From Geoalkalibacter_A sp034189505 (GTDB lineage: Bacteria > Desulfobacterota > Desulfuromonadia > Desulfuromonadales > Geoalkalibacteraceae): a stretch of DNA of 64,000 nucleotides. Position numbers and translations under genes: made by a program. The notes under the pieces are model-generated. The model worked only from the letters and a program-made list of their open reading frames with translations, did not search any database and was not told the DNA's origin. Shown in pieces: positions 9,247-17,424 of this stretch (position 1 is the stretch's first letter; each line of letters starts with the position of its first letter). Where the stretch lies: contig JAXHUR010000004.1 in the NCBI GenBank assembly GCA_034189505.1, forward strand, positions 1 to 64,000, given 5' to 3'.

Positions 9247-9734
9247 ACCAGCGGCTGCGGATCGGCATCGCCGAAATGCACTGCGCACGGGCTCCGGGGC
9301 TGCTTGTGACCCATGGCCTCGGCTCCTGCCTCGGCATCACCCTCTACGATGGGACGGCCAAGATTGGCGCCATGGCCCACACCCTGCTGCCTGAGCCGCG
9401 CCCCGGAGAGGAACCGACCCGACCCGCCAAATTCGTCGTAACCGCCGTGGAGCAGATGCTGGTTGAGCTGGCCGGCATGGGGGCTGTGCGTGAGCGACTG
9501 GTGGCCAAGCTGGTGGGAGGCGCCAACATGTTCGTCGCGCTGCAGCCCCCCTCGCGCGAGCTGATCGGCGAGCGCAACGCATGTACCGCCCGTGAAACCC
9601 TGGCCGCCCTGAACATCCCCATGGTGGGAGAGGATACCGGCGGTGAACATGGACGCAGCGCCGAGTTCGATCTGAGTACCGGGGCCGTTTGCGTCCGCAC
9701 CTTGCGTGCCCGCGACAGCCTCGCGGTTTTGTGA
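9243..9734 (+). CDS. cheD: Chemoreceptor glutamine deamidase CheD
   Basis: Deamidates receptor glutamines and binds CheC. The catalytic triad aligns with Thermotoga CheD (C27, H44, T21) as C29, H46 and T23, within THGLGSCLGI and AMAHTLLP. The ATG overlaps the cheC stop (ATGA) and gives 163 residues, the normal family size. A longer in-frame ORF reaching back to 9054 runs through cheC and is not believable. It closes the chemotaxis operon. The CheC-CheD pair replaces the CheZ system of enterics. Confidence 0.94.
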   Translation: MNQRLRIGIAEMHCARAPGLLVTHGLGSCLGITLYDGTAKIGAMAHTLLPEPRPGEEPTRPAKFVVTAVEQMLVELAGMGAVRERLVAKLVGGANMFVALQPPSRELIGERNACTARETLAALNIPMVGEDTGGEHGRSAEFDLSTGAVCVRTLRARDSLAVL

Positions 9735-9769
9735 AATTTCAAGGATCAATTCAGTGCGCTGAAATTTCA
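9732..9769. repeat. Paired self-complementary TGAAATTTCA boxes after cheD
   Basis: The palindrome TGAAATTTCA occurs at 9732-9741 and again at 9760-9769, and the two copies can also pair with each other. This AT-rich hairpin directly follows the cheD stop but lacks a T tract, so it may be a weak terminator or an operator pair. Confidence 0.45.
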
Positions 9770-9864
9770 TGCTGAACGAGTGCATTTTAAAAAAGACTCG
9801 TTTTTCCATGCCATCCGTTTTAAAATCTCCTCCTTAAGTCCAAAAAAGACAAGGAGGATTTTTT

Positions 9865-10647
9865 ATGTCCAGAATTCTGGCTCTGCTGCTCGCGGCCCTG
9901 CTGGTGCCGATATGCGTCTGGGGCGCATCCGGAGAAAGTATTTCTCTCAGCGATGTGGTGAGCGCACTGGAAACCCCATTCAAGGGAACCGATCCCGCCG
10001 CAGCCATCTACGATTTCGAAGCCGATTTCTTTCAGGAATCGCGCATTGCCTCTCTTGACCGCGCGCAGCGGGGCCGCGGTTCCGTGTGGTTCAAGTTCAA
10101 CCGGGCTGCCGGCCGCGAAGGCGGCAATCCGATGTTCCGCTGGGAATACCGGCAACCTACGATGCAGGAGATTATCTGCGACGGCGAGACGCTGTGGGTC
10201 TATCTGCCGGAGAACAACCAGGTGATTCAATCCGATATCTCCTCGGTCACCGGTCAGGCGGCGGAGAATCCGGTTACTTTTCTCACCGGGCTGGGCAATC
10301 TGTCGCGGGATTTTTCCATTCGCTGGGCGTCGCCCAATCGCGATGCCGAAGGCAACTTTGTGCTGGAACTGCAGCCCCGTCGCGTCTCGCAGCTCGTCTC
10401 CACTATGCGCATGGTGGTCGACGAGGATGCCGTAAGCGACCAGCGCAACCTCTCCGGGGCTTCTGGTGTTCGTCATGAGCAGTTGTTCCCGATTCTGTCT
10501 ACTACGGTTCACGACCCCAACGGCAATTCCACCGTGATCGAGTTCAGCGGAATCCGGGTCAACCGCGGGCTGAGCGATTCCTTCTTCAACTTCATCCTGC
10601 CCGCCGGTGTTGAAGTGGTACGCCCGGAAGAGATGCCCAAATTCTGA
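9865..10647 (+). CDS. lolA: Outer-membrane lipoprotein carrier protein LolA
   Basis: Periplasmic shuttle that carries lipoproteins from the LolCDE transporter to the outer membrane. The 260 residues start with a signal peptide (about 1-20, cleaved near VWG-AS). The LolA fold then shows FEADFFQES, FKFNRAAGREGGNPMFRWEY and later LQPR-type segments. It is somewhat longer than E. coli LolA (203), with an extended N-terminal part. A strong AAGGAGG lies before the ATG. It stands alone between the chemotaxis operon and the YajQ-family gene. Confidence 0.88.
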   Translation: MSRILALLLAALLVPICVWGASGESISLSDVVSALETPFKGTDPAAAIYDFEADFFQESRIASLDRAQRGRGSVWFKFNRAAGREGGNPMFRWEYRQPTMQEIICDGETLWVYLPENNQVIQSDISSVTGQAAENPVTFLTGLGNLSRDFSIRWASPNRDAEGNFVLELQPRRVSQLVSTMRMVVDEDAVSDQRNLSGASGVRHEQLFPILSTTVHDPNGNSTVIEFSGIRVNRGLSDSFFNFILPAGVEVVRPEEMPKF

Positions 10648-10684
10648 TCGGATTATTCAGACAGGTTTTTTCAGGAGGAGAGAC

Positions 10685-11170
10685 ATGCCGAGTTTCGATA
10701 TCGTATCCGAGGTCGACCCTCAGGAGATCGACAACGCCGTCAATCAGACCACCAAGGAAGTGGCGCAGCGCTATGACTTCAAGGGGTCCGACAACGAAAT
10801 CACCTTCGACAAGGATGCCATCACCATCCTGGCCGCCGACGATTACAAGCTGCAGGCCATCATAGACATCCTCAAAGGCAAACTGGTGCGCCGCAATGTT
10901 TCGCCCAAATGCCTCGACCCCGGCAAGAAGGAGCCCGCCTCCCACGGCGCGGTGCGCCAGCGACTGGCCATTGTGCAGGGGGTTGACAAGGAGAAGGGCA
11001 AGCAGATCGTCAAGCTGATCAAGGACACCAAGCTCAAGGTGCAGGCCCAGATCATGGAGGATCAGGTGCGGGTCACCGGCAAGAAGATCGACGACCTGCG
11101 CGAGGTGATCGACATGCTCAAGGGGCAGGACCTGGGGCTTGAGCTGCAGTTTGTCAATATGCGGTCGTAA
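10685..11170 (+). CDS. YajQ family nucleotide-binding protein
   Basis: Conserved cytosolic protein of 161 residues (UPF0234/DUF520). It has the family start PSFDIVSEVD, the central segment RYDFKGSD and the C-terminal IMEDQVRVTGKKIDDLREVI. Homologs bind nucleotides, and the Xanthomonas and Pseudomonas proteins bind cyclic di-GMP. The role in this organism is unknown. AGGAGGAG lies 8 bases before ATG 10685. A longer in-frame reading from 10607 overlaps lolA and lacks a ribosome binding site. Confidence 0.93.
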   Translation: MPSFDIVSEVDPQEIDNAVNQTTKEVAQRYDFKGSDNEITFDKDAITILAADDYKLQAIIDILKGKLVRRNVSPKCLDPGKKEPASHGAVRQRLAIVQGVDKEKGKQIVKLIKDTKLKVQAQIMEDQVRVTGKKIDDLREVIDMLKGQDLGLELQFVNMRS

Positions 11171-11171
11171 C

Positions 11172-11441
11172 TATTTTCAACGGAGAGGCGCAGAGGAAAA
11201 AGAGGCGGAGAGGAACAGAAAAAAGGCTATACGAAGGCTGTTAATTTAAAACACCGCCGCGAGCCGGGGCCNNNNNNNNNNNNNNNNNNNNNNNNNNNNN
11301 NNNNNNNNNNNNNNNNNNNNNNNNNNNNNNNNNNNNNNNNNNNNNNNNNNNNNNNNNNNNNNNNNNNNNNNCCTTGGTGTTGGTGCTTTAGTCTTCGATT
11401 TTCGACTCTGCCTTTCTCTGCGCCTCTGCGTTAATAAATCA
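11172..11441. repeat. Dispersed CAGAG/CTCTG palindromic repeat split by a scaffold gap
   Basis: GAGAGGCGCAGAGG-rich sequence at 11183-11215 is answered by the inverse-oriented CTGCGCCTCTGCGTT at about 11418-11432. The arms face each other across the N run. Related palindromes appear near 22026-22126 and 25202-25241. Collapse of such a repeat would explain the assembly break. The only promoter-bearing sequence for mqnE would also lie here. Confidence 0.5.
11272..11371. other. Scaffold gap, 100 N
   Basis: Exactly 100 N, which is a conventional placeholder length, so the true distance is unknown. It lies between the YajQ-family gene and mqnE, inside a palindromic repeat. Nothing can be said about its content. 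Confidence 0.99.
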
Positions 11442-11450
11442 GGAGTCAGG

Positions 11451-12533
11451 ATGACAAAAAACTTGTACGACAAAATTCGCGACATCATCGAAGGCGGTGG
11501 ACGTATCAGTGATGAACAGGCGCTGGCGCTGTTCGAGGATGATGACCTGCTGGCGGTGGGGGAGCTGGCGGCGCTGGCCAACCGGCGCAAAAACGGCGAC
11601 AGGGTGTATTTCAATGTCAATCGCCACATCAACTACACCAACCTGTGCGTCAACCGCTGTACCTTCTGCGCCTTCTGCCGGGAAGAGGGGGATGACGACG
11701 GCTACACCCTGAGCCTCGATGACATGCTGGCCCGTGCGTCTGCGGCCCGCGCCGCCGGTGCGACCGAGCTCCACATGGTCGGCGGGCTGCATCCCGAGCT
11801 GCCCTACGGCTTCTATCTCGATATGCTCGCCGCCATTCATGCCGCGGAACCGACCCTGCACATCAAGGCGTTCACGGCGGTGGAGATCGAATATTTTGCC
11901 CGCCTGGCGGGCAAGACCCTTGTCGAAGTGGTGGACGATCTCAAGCAGGCCGGGCTCGGTTCGCTGCCGGGGGGCGGCGCCGAGATTTTCAGGCGGGAGG
12001 TGCGTGACCGGATCTGTCCTGAGAAGATTTCAGGGGAGCGCTGGCTGGAGGTGATCGAGCAGATTCATCAGGCCGGGCTGAAAAGCAACGCCACCATGCT
12101 GTTCGGCCACCTGGAGACCGTCGCCGATCGCGTCGACCACATGAGCCGGCTGCGGGCACTGCAGGATCGCACCGGCGGCTTTCAGGCCTTCATCCCGCTG
12201 GCTTTTCAGCCTGATAATACGCGGGTGCCCGGCGCTCGCGGGGTCGGGGGCGTGGATGCGCTCAAAACCCTGGCCGTCAGCCGCCTCTACCTCGACAATT
12301 TTCAGCACATCAAGGCTTACTGGGTGATGCTCGGTCTCAAGATCGCCCAGGTGGCACTGGCCTTCGGCGTCAACGATCTTGACGGCACGGTGGTCGAGGA
12401 AAAGATCGGCCATGATGCCGGTGCCGATTCGCCCCAGGCGATGCAGAAGGAGCAGCTGTGTGCCCTGATCCGCAAGGCGCACCGCGTTCCGGTCGAGCGC
12501 GACACCCTCTATCGCGAAATCTCAGCCGCTTAG
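11451..12533 (+). CDS. mqnE: Aminofutalosine synthase (menaquinone biosynthesis)
   Basis: Radical SAM enzyme that makes aminodeoxyfutalosine from chorismate-derived enolpyruvyl benzoate, in the futalosine route to menaquinone. The 4Fe-4S cluster motif CX3CX2C is C66, C70 and C73 (CVNRCTFC), followed by the family segments GATELHMVGG and LPGGGAEIF. The 360-residue length is normal. The FQAFIPLAFQP stretch and the GVNDLDGTVVEEKI ending separate it from MqnC. Its 3' end overlaps the convergent U32 peptidase gene by four bases. It suggests that menaquinone is the respiratory quinone, in keeping with the bd oxidase downstream in the window. Confidence 0.93.
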   Translation: MTKNLYDKIRDIIEGGGRISDEQALALFEDDDLLAVGELAALANRRKNGDRVYFNVNRHINYTNLCVNRCTFCAFCREEGDDDGYTLSLDDMLARASAARAAGATELHMVGGLHPELPYGFYLDMLAAIHAAEPTLHIKAFTAVEIEYFARLAGKTLVEVVDDLKQAGLGSLPGGGAEIFRREVRDRICPEKISGERWLEVIEQIHQAGLKSNATMLFGHLETVADRVDHMSRLRALQDRTGGFQAFIPLAFQPDNTRVPGARGVGGVDALKTLAVSRLYLDNFQHIKAYWVMLGLKIAQVALAFGVNDLDGTVVEEKIGHDAGADSPQAMQKEQLCALIRKAHRVPVERDTLYREISAA

Positions 12534-14938
12534 ACCAGCTCCCGCTCGAAATTGAAGCTCGACGTTTGTGCCGGCGGGCGATCTTCTGCATAGGCCGCCA
12601 GGATCTGCTTGCCGCGCGGGGAGAAGGCGCCGACGTGGGCCAGGTCCACCACGAAGCGGTCCGCCCCCATGGCGCGCAGCTCCGCCAGATGACCGATCAG
12701 TGAAAAATCCGTCTCCGAGCTGATGGTGGTCAACCCTCCGCGGCTCTGTACGATATATTTTTCGTCGCGGTCGGAGACCACCGGCCGGTCCGAGCGCACC
12801 CCCCCGATATGAATGCGGGAAGTGATCAGCGGAATCTGCCCATGAACGGTGATCGCGGTCTCGACCCCCGTGTCGCGGCGCAGCAGCGCAGCCAGGTTCT
12901 CCCGGTCGTCCTCCGGGTAGAGGGTCACTTCCCCGCTCCCAAGATCCTTCCAGGCGGAGACGGCCTGCGAGTTGAGAGAAAACAGCCGGTATCCGGCCGT
13001 CAGTTTCAGCGCCTCCCGCTCCCGCACCCCGTCGAACAGTTCGAAATGCCCGAGATTGTTGAGCCGGAAAGAATGAAATCCGGCTGAAACCAGGGCGCGC
13101 ACCGCGTCCCTGGCCTGCTGCCAGGTTGTATCGAACAGGATGAAGGGCAGATCCCAGATGACCTGCTCGCGGCGGTTGCGCAGTTTCGCGGCGCCGGCGG
13201 CGATATCCGCGGCACGATGGGGGACCAGCGGTACGATGATCCGGTCGACCGTGGGATCGTTGAGCAGGTGAAGGTCGCGTAAAGACCCCAATGCGACAGT
13301 CAGCCGTGCGTCTTTGGCGGCCGCTGCTTGTTTTTCCGGCAGCAGTGCGGCCTGGGCCTGTTCCAGATGGGCACGGCGCTGCTGCTCCCGGCCGTGGGCG
13401 ATGAGCCCGCCCAGTTCCCCGTAGAAGGTCCGCCGGATTTCTTTGAGCTCCCGCGGCGGGATCACGACTGGCGGCAGATCGGCGGCGTGCAGCTCCGCCA
13501 GTTCCAGCGGCGTATCTCCTCCCCGTGCGAAAACTTCCTTGAGCGTCTCGGTGTTGAGCGGATTTTTGTGCGCCGCAAACGAGCTGACGTCGAACGAGCG
13601 CTCGAGGGTAACCTCGCCGCTTTGCGCTTTCAGCTGCAGCTGCCCGTTCTGCAATCTGACAGACAGGGAGATCGGAAGCGGCCGAGGAGCTGCACCCTTC
13701 AAACGGCGGCGGCATGCGGCGTCACTCAAGGTGAAGGCCTTTCGGGAAGAAACCTTGAACACCGCATCGCCTTTTTTGAATCGATTCTCGAAGGGCGAGG
13801 GCACATTGACCAGGGTGCCGCCGGGGGCCTGCTTGGCCGAGCGCCTGCCGACATTCAGCGTTTTGACGGTGAAGGCGGTGCCGGCCTGGTCGCTGCGCGG
13901 CTGGACCCGCAGCCGGTCGCCGACGTGCAGGGCATCGCGCGTCTTGAAGCTGATGGAGCTCCGACCGGCGGCGCTGATTTCACCAAGAAAGCGCCCGGTG
14001 GCGCCTTTGACGGAGGGCACCGCGATGTCGGTGGGGCGCGGGCCGGTGAGAAAACCGCGCGTCGGCAGCCGTCCGAAGGAGAGTTTGAGGGCCTGCTTGG
14101 CTTCGCGTACCGCGTCCTTGCGTTGTGCGGGGGCGGCGTCGATGACCTGGCGGTAGGCGCCGACCACGGCCGCCACGTACTCGGCGCTTTTCATGCGCCC
14201 TTCGATTTTGAGGCTGCCGACTCCGGCCGCTATGAGGTCCGGCAGCAGGTCGATGGCGCACAGATCGTTGGGCGAGAAATAATATCCCTGCTGCTGTTGA
14301 TAGCGGTAGCGCCGGCGGCAGGGCTGGGCGCAGCGACCGCGGTTGCCGCTCTGCCCTCCAAGCCAGGAGGAGAAGTAGCACTGGCCGCTGAAGCTGAAGC
14401 ACAGGGCGCCGTGAACGAAATGTTCCAGCTCGAGGCGGGTCTGTTTGCGGAGGGCGGCGATCTCTTCCAGCGTCAGTTCGCGCGCCAGCACCGCGCGGGA
14501 AAACCCGAGTTTTTCCAAAGTGCGCACTCCGGCCGCATTATGAATCGTCATCTGGGTCGAGGCGTGCAGCCGCAGGCCGGGGAAATGGGCGCGGGCCAGC
14601 CGCCACACCGCCGCGTCCTGCACGATGACGGCGTCCACTCCCAGGTGCTCGAGGTCGGCCAGGGTGCGGACGAGGGTCGGCAGTTCGGCTTCCTTGATCA
14701 GCGTATTGAGGGTGATGTAGATCCTGCGGCCGCGCTCGTGGGCGTAGTCGAGCATGTGATCGAGATCGTCGAAGGTGACGTTTTTGGCCTTGGCCCGGGC
14801 GCTGAATTCAGGCAGTCCGCAATACACCGCATCCGCGCCGTTTTCCATGGCGGCGAAAAAGGCTTCCAGGCTGCCCGCGGGAGAAAGAAGTTCCGGCCGG
14901 GACTCAGATCCACGGCGGGAGGTCGATGATCGACTCAT
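12530..14938 (-). CDS. Peptidase U32 family protein
   Basis: Large U32-family protein of 802 residues, once thought to be collagenase-like proteases. Several members are now known as iron-sulfur RNA or quinone hydroxylation enzymes (RlhA, TrhP, UbiU/V), so the true reaction here is unsettled. The N-terminal half starts PELLSPAGSLEAFFAAMENGADAVYCG and holds the U32 signature HFVHGALCFSFSGQC, followed by a cysteine-rich RGRCAQPCRRRY that could bind an Fe-S cluster. A long C-terminal extension corresponds to DUF3656 and a further barrel-like part. The size resembles RlhA-type proteins. The start overlaps the upstream dsbC-like stop as ATGA. Confidence 0.88.
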   Translation of the reverse strand: MSRSSTSRRGSESRPELLSPAGSLEAFFAAMENGADAVYCGLPEFSARAKAKNVTFDDLDHMLDYAHERGRRIYITLNTLIKEAELPTLVRTLADLEHLGVDAVIVQDAAVWRLARAHFPGLRLHASTQMTIHNAAGVRTLEKLGFSRAVLARELTLEEIAALRKQTRLELEHFVHGALCFSFSGQCYFSSWLGGQSGNRGRCAQPCRRRYRYQQQQGYYFSPNDLCAIDLLPDLIAAGVGSLKIEGRMKSAEYVAAVVGAYRQVIDAAPAQRKDAVREAKQALKLSFGRLPTRGFLTGPRPTDIAVPSVKGATGRFLGEISAAGRSSISFKTRDALHVGDRLRVQPRSDQAGTAFTVKTLNVGRRSAKQAPGGTLVNVPSPFENRFKKGDAVFKVSSRKAFTLSDAACRRRLKGAAPRPLPISLSVRLQNGQLQLKAQSGEVTLERSFDVSSFAAHKNPLNTETLKEVFARGGDTPLELAELHAADLPPVVIPPRELKEIRRTFYGELGGLIAHGREQQRRAHLEQAQAALLPEKQAAAAKDARLTVALGSLRDLHLLNDPTVDRIIVPLVPHRAADIAAGAAKLRNRREQVIWDLPFILFDTTWQQARDAVRALVSAGFHSFRLNNLGHFELFDGVREREALKLTAGYRLFSLNSQAVSAWKDLGSGEVTLYPEDDRENLAALLRRDTGVETAITVHGQIPLITSRIHIGGVRSDRPVVSDRDEKYIVQSRGGLTTISSETDFSLIGHLAELRAMGADRFVVDLAHVGAFSPRGKQILAAYAEDRPPAQTSSFNFERELV

Positions 14939-15672
14939 TCAGTCTCGCCCCCGTTGGCGGCACCACCCAGCAGCTCGCCCATGCGCTCGAGATCGGCGCC
15001 CGAGAGGTATTCGCCGTTGATCCAGTATTTGGGGGTGCCGCGAACGCCGAGCTTCTGCACCACCTGAAGATGCTCACCCAGGCGCCCGCTGTCCTGGAAC
15101 TCCGGCAGCGGCTGATCATCGTAGCGTCCGGCCATGACATCTTCATAGACTTCGGCCGGATTATCGGCGGAGAGAATAAAGCGAACTTTCTCATCCGCCT
15201 CGGGGTGCATTTTAAGGGGCAGAAAAAAGATGTAGCGGGTGACGTCGTCGCGCTGGCTCAAAAATTCGCTCCCTTTGCGGCAGAACGGGCAGTCAGGGTC
15301 GGTGACCTCGATGACGGTGTTTTTCCCTGAGCCGATTTTCAGGGCTTTGTCGAGATCGATTCCTTCGATTCGCTTCTCCATGACCTTCGCTTGCCGCTCG
15401 CGGGTGAGGCTGCGCCCCTTGGAATCGAAAAGCTCGCCCAGGAACAGCAGCTGCGCTTCGGGAGCGAAGTAAACGACGCGGTCGGGGGTGACCACCTCGA
15501 ACACGCCGTCGATGGGCGTGGTGTGGATCGATTCCACCGGCATGGTTGGAAAGGTTGCATTCAGGGACCTGAGCGCCTCGGCAAGATCGCCGTTTTCTTC
15601 CTCGGCGGCCATGGCCGCAGTCACAGGGTTGAGCAGGGCAAAAGTTAAAATAAGCACCAGCAGGGATTTCAT
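14935..15672 (-). CDS. DsbC-like periplasmic disulfide isomerase
   Basis: Thioredoxin-fold protein of 245 residues with a signal peptide (1-23). The redox motif is C128-P-F-C131 inside DPDCPFCRKGSEF, and the cis-proline loop is GVRGTPKYWING. The N-terminal part (about 40-110) corresponds to the DsbC/G dimerisation domain. It probably reshuffles wrong disulfides in periplasmic proteins. ATG 15672 is chosen because AAGGAG lies 7 bases upstream and a signal peptide follows directly. An upstream in-frame start at 15765 would bury that signal. The stop overlaps the U32 gene start. Confidence 0.88.
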   Translation of the reverse strand: MKSLLVLILTFALLNPVTAAMAAEEENGDLAEALRSLNATFPTMPVESIHTTPIDGVFEVVTPDRVVYFAPEAQLLFLGELFDSKGRSLTRERQAKVMEKRIEGIDLDKALKIGSGKNTVIEVTDPDCPFCRKGSEFLSQRDDVTRYIFFLPLKMHPEADEKVRFILSADNPAEVYEDVMAGRYDDQPLPEFQDSGRLGEHLQVVQKLGVRGTPKYWINGEYLSGADLERMGELLGGAANGGETE

Positions 15673-15791
15673 GCGATGGCTCCTTGATTTTTTGATTTTG
15701 TGGCTGTGCGGCATGGGAGTGACGACCCCGCGGCGGATACAGAGACCATGACACAAGGATAGCACAGGCCGTACTGCGGCGGAAATCGGAA

Positions 15792-16493
15792 TCAGAGCAG
15801 TCCCCGGTCGGCCAGAGACACATAGCGCCCGCTGCCGACCACGATGTGGTCGAGCACGCGCACACCGACCAGTTCACCTACCTCTTTGAGCCGTTTGGTG
15901 ATGTCGAGATCTTCGCGGCTCGGAGTGGGGTCGCCGGAAGGGTGGTTGTGAACGAACAGCACGGCGGAGGCCGATTCGCGAATCACCGGCGCGAACACCT
16001 CGCGCGGATGAACGATGCTGGCCGTCAGGCTCCCTTCGGAGATGGGGATTTCCCGTATCAGGCGGTTCTTGCTGTCGAGCAGCAGCGTGTAGAAAACTTC
16101 GCGTTTGTGGTCGCGCAGCCGCTCGTGGAAGGCGTGATAGACATCGGCGGAACTGGTAAAGCGGTCGCCGGGGCGCATGCGTGCGTCGCTGAAGCGGCGG
16201 GCGATTTCAAAAACGGCCTGAATCTCGGCCGCTTTGGCCGGCCCGATCCCCCGCAGGCGACAGATTTCCGAAACTCCGGCCGCGGACAGCCCCCGCAGTC
16301 CGTCGAAGGTGGCGAGCAGCTGGCGTGCGTGATCCAGGGCGCTGGTGCGGCTGCCGGCATCGCCGGTGCGCAGGATCAGCGCCAGCAGTTCGGCGTCGCT
16401 CAAAGCCTGGGCGCCGCGCCCGAGCAGCTTCTCGCGCGGCCGCTCCTCGACAGGCCAGTCCTTGATGCGACGGCCGACCTCGTTCTCCATCAT
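15792..16493 (-). CDS. radC: RadC family JAB/MPN-domain protein
   Basis: Protein of 233 residues. A helix-hairpin-helix part (CRLRGIGPAKAAEIQA) precedes a JAMM metalloprotease-like domain with HNHPSGDPTPSREDLD, which holds both metal histidines and the aspartate. Its role is uncertain, since the old link to DNA repair in E. coli has been withdrawn. The start was placed at 16493 because GGAGGGG lies just upstream. An ATG at 16508 would add five residues and overlap that site. Confidence 0.9.
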   Translation of the reverse strand: MMENEVGRRIKDWPVEERPREKLLGRGAQALSDAELLALILRTGDAGSRTSALDHARQLLATFDGLRGLSAAGVSEICRLRGIGPAKAAEIQAVFEIARRFSDARMRPGDRFTSSADVYHAFHERLRDHKREVFYTLLLDSKNRLIREIPISEGSLTASIVHPREVFAPVIRESASAVLFVHNHPSGDPTPSREDLDITKRLKEVGELVGVRVLDHIVVGSGRYVSLADRGLL

Positions 16494-16549
16494 GGTTTCC
16501 CCCTCCATTCGACATTAGAAATGCATGAACCTTTTTCCCTCACCCCCCG

Positions 16550-16603
16550 CCCTCTCCCGCTGGGAGAGGGAGCTGTTTCGCGCCTCCCCCCAGCGGGGGG
16601 AGG
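16550..16603. repeat. Two adjacent perfect GC-rich hairpins
   Basis: CCCTCTCCC-GCT-GGGAGAGGG (16550-16570) and CCTCCCCCC-AGC-GGGGGGAGG (16583-16603) each form a perfect 9-bp stem with a 3-base loop. They lie between the TSUP permease gene and radC. No T tract follows, so REP-like repeats fit better than a terminator. Confidence 0.6.
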
Positions 16604-16668
16604 TTGGGAGGGGGGAGTTGGCAGAAGAGAAAATTAGCCCGCCATTTGATCAGTGTCAATAATCTTCA

Positions 16669-17424
16669 TTAACCGAGCAGCAGCTTGAGAGCGAAGAGAA
16701 AGACGGTGATGGAGACGACCTTTTTGGTCCAGTCGTGCCCTTTGCTGATCGCCAGCCGCGTGCCGAGCCAGCCACCCAGGGCGTTGCCGACGCCGAGGGA
16801 GAGGCCCAGCGGCCAGTTGACCTGGTCATGCACCACGAACACCGCCAGCGCCAGCACGGTAAAAACCAGCACCACAAACACCTTGATGGCGTTGATACGC
16901 ACCAGGTCGAGGCCGTGGGCGAGCAGGGCGGTGATAATCAGAAAACCCACCCCCGCCTGCACGAAGCCGCCGTAAATGCCGATGAAGAAAAAGCTCACCA
17001 CGATGACCGCGCCGCGCAGGCGTGTGATATGGAGAGGTTTGTCGTGCAATTTTTTGACCGGGTCGATCAGCATGAAGATGAGGATGCCGATCATGATTGC
17101 GGCCAGGATCTGCTCAAAGAGGCGGTCATCAATATCCACCGCCCAGCGGGCACCGAGGTAGCTGCCTGCCAGCGCGGGCAGGGTGCACAGCAGCGCCAGT
17201 CCGGTCGGCAGCATCTTTTTCTGGCGAAAACCGCCGATGGCGGTAATGCTCTGGCACAGAATCCCGATGCGGTTGGTGCCGTTGGCGACGCTGGCCGGCA
17301 GGCCGAGAAAGATCAGCATCGGCAGGGTCAGCAGCGAGCCGCCGCCGGCCAGTACGTTGATAACGCCGGTAAAGGCGCCGATCAGAAAAAGAGCGGCGGC
17401 CTGAAGAGCAAAGGGCGTGTCCAT
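16669..17424 (-). CDS. TSUP family permease (TauE/SafE type)
   Basis: Inner-membrane protein of 251 residues with about eight hydrophobic segments. It starts with the typical LIGAFTGVINVLAGGGSLLTLP and has the second repeat motif GIYGGFVQAGVGFLII. The family exports or imports small sulfur or organic anions such as sulfite, sulfoacetate or taurine. The substrate cannot be read from sequence. ATG 17424 overlaps the tcdA stop by one base (TGATG). A longer reading from 17775 runs through tcdA and is not real. Confidence 0.88.
   Translation of the reverse strand: MDTPFALQAAALFLIGAFTGVINVLAGGGSLLTLPMLIFLGLPASVANGTNRIGILCQSITAIGGFRQKKMLPTGLALLCTLPALAGSYLGARWAVDIDDRLFEQILAAIMIGILIFMLIDPVKKLHDKPLHITRLRGAVIVVSFFFIGIYGGFVQAGVGFLIITALLAHGLDLVRINAIKVFVVLVFTVLALAVFVVHDQVNWPLGLSLGVGNALGGWLGTRLAISKGHDWTKKVVSITVFLFALKLLLG

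Noticed and set aside
13328..14929. 533-codon plus-strand ORF opposite the U32 peptidase
   Set aside because: The minus strand encodes clear U32 motifs across the whole interval; the plus-strand reading matches nothing.
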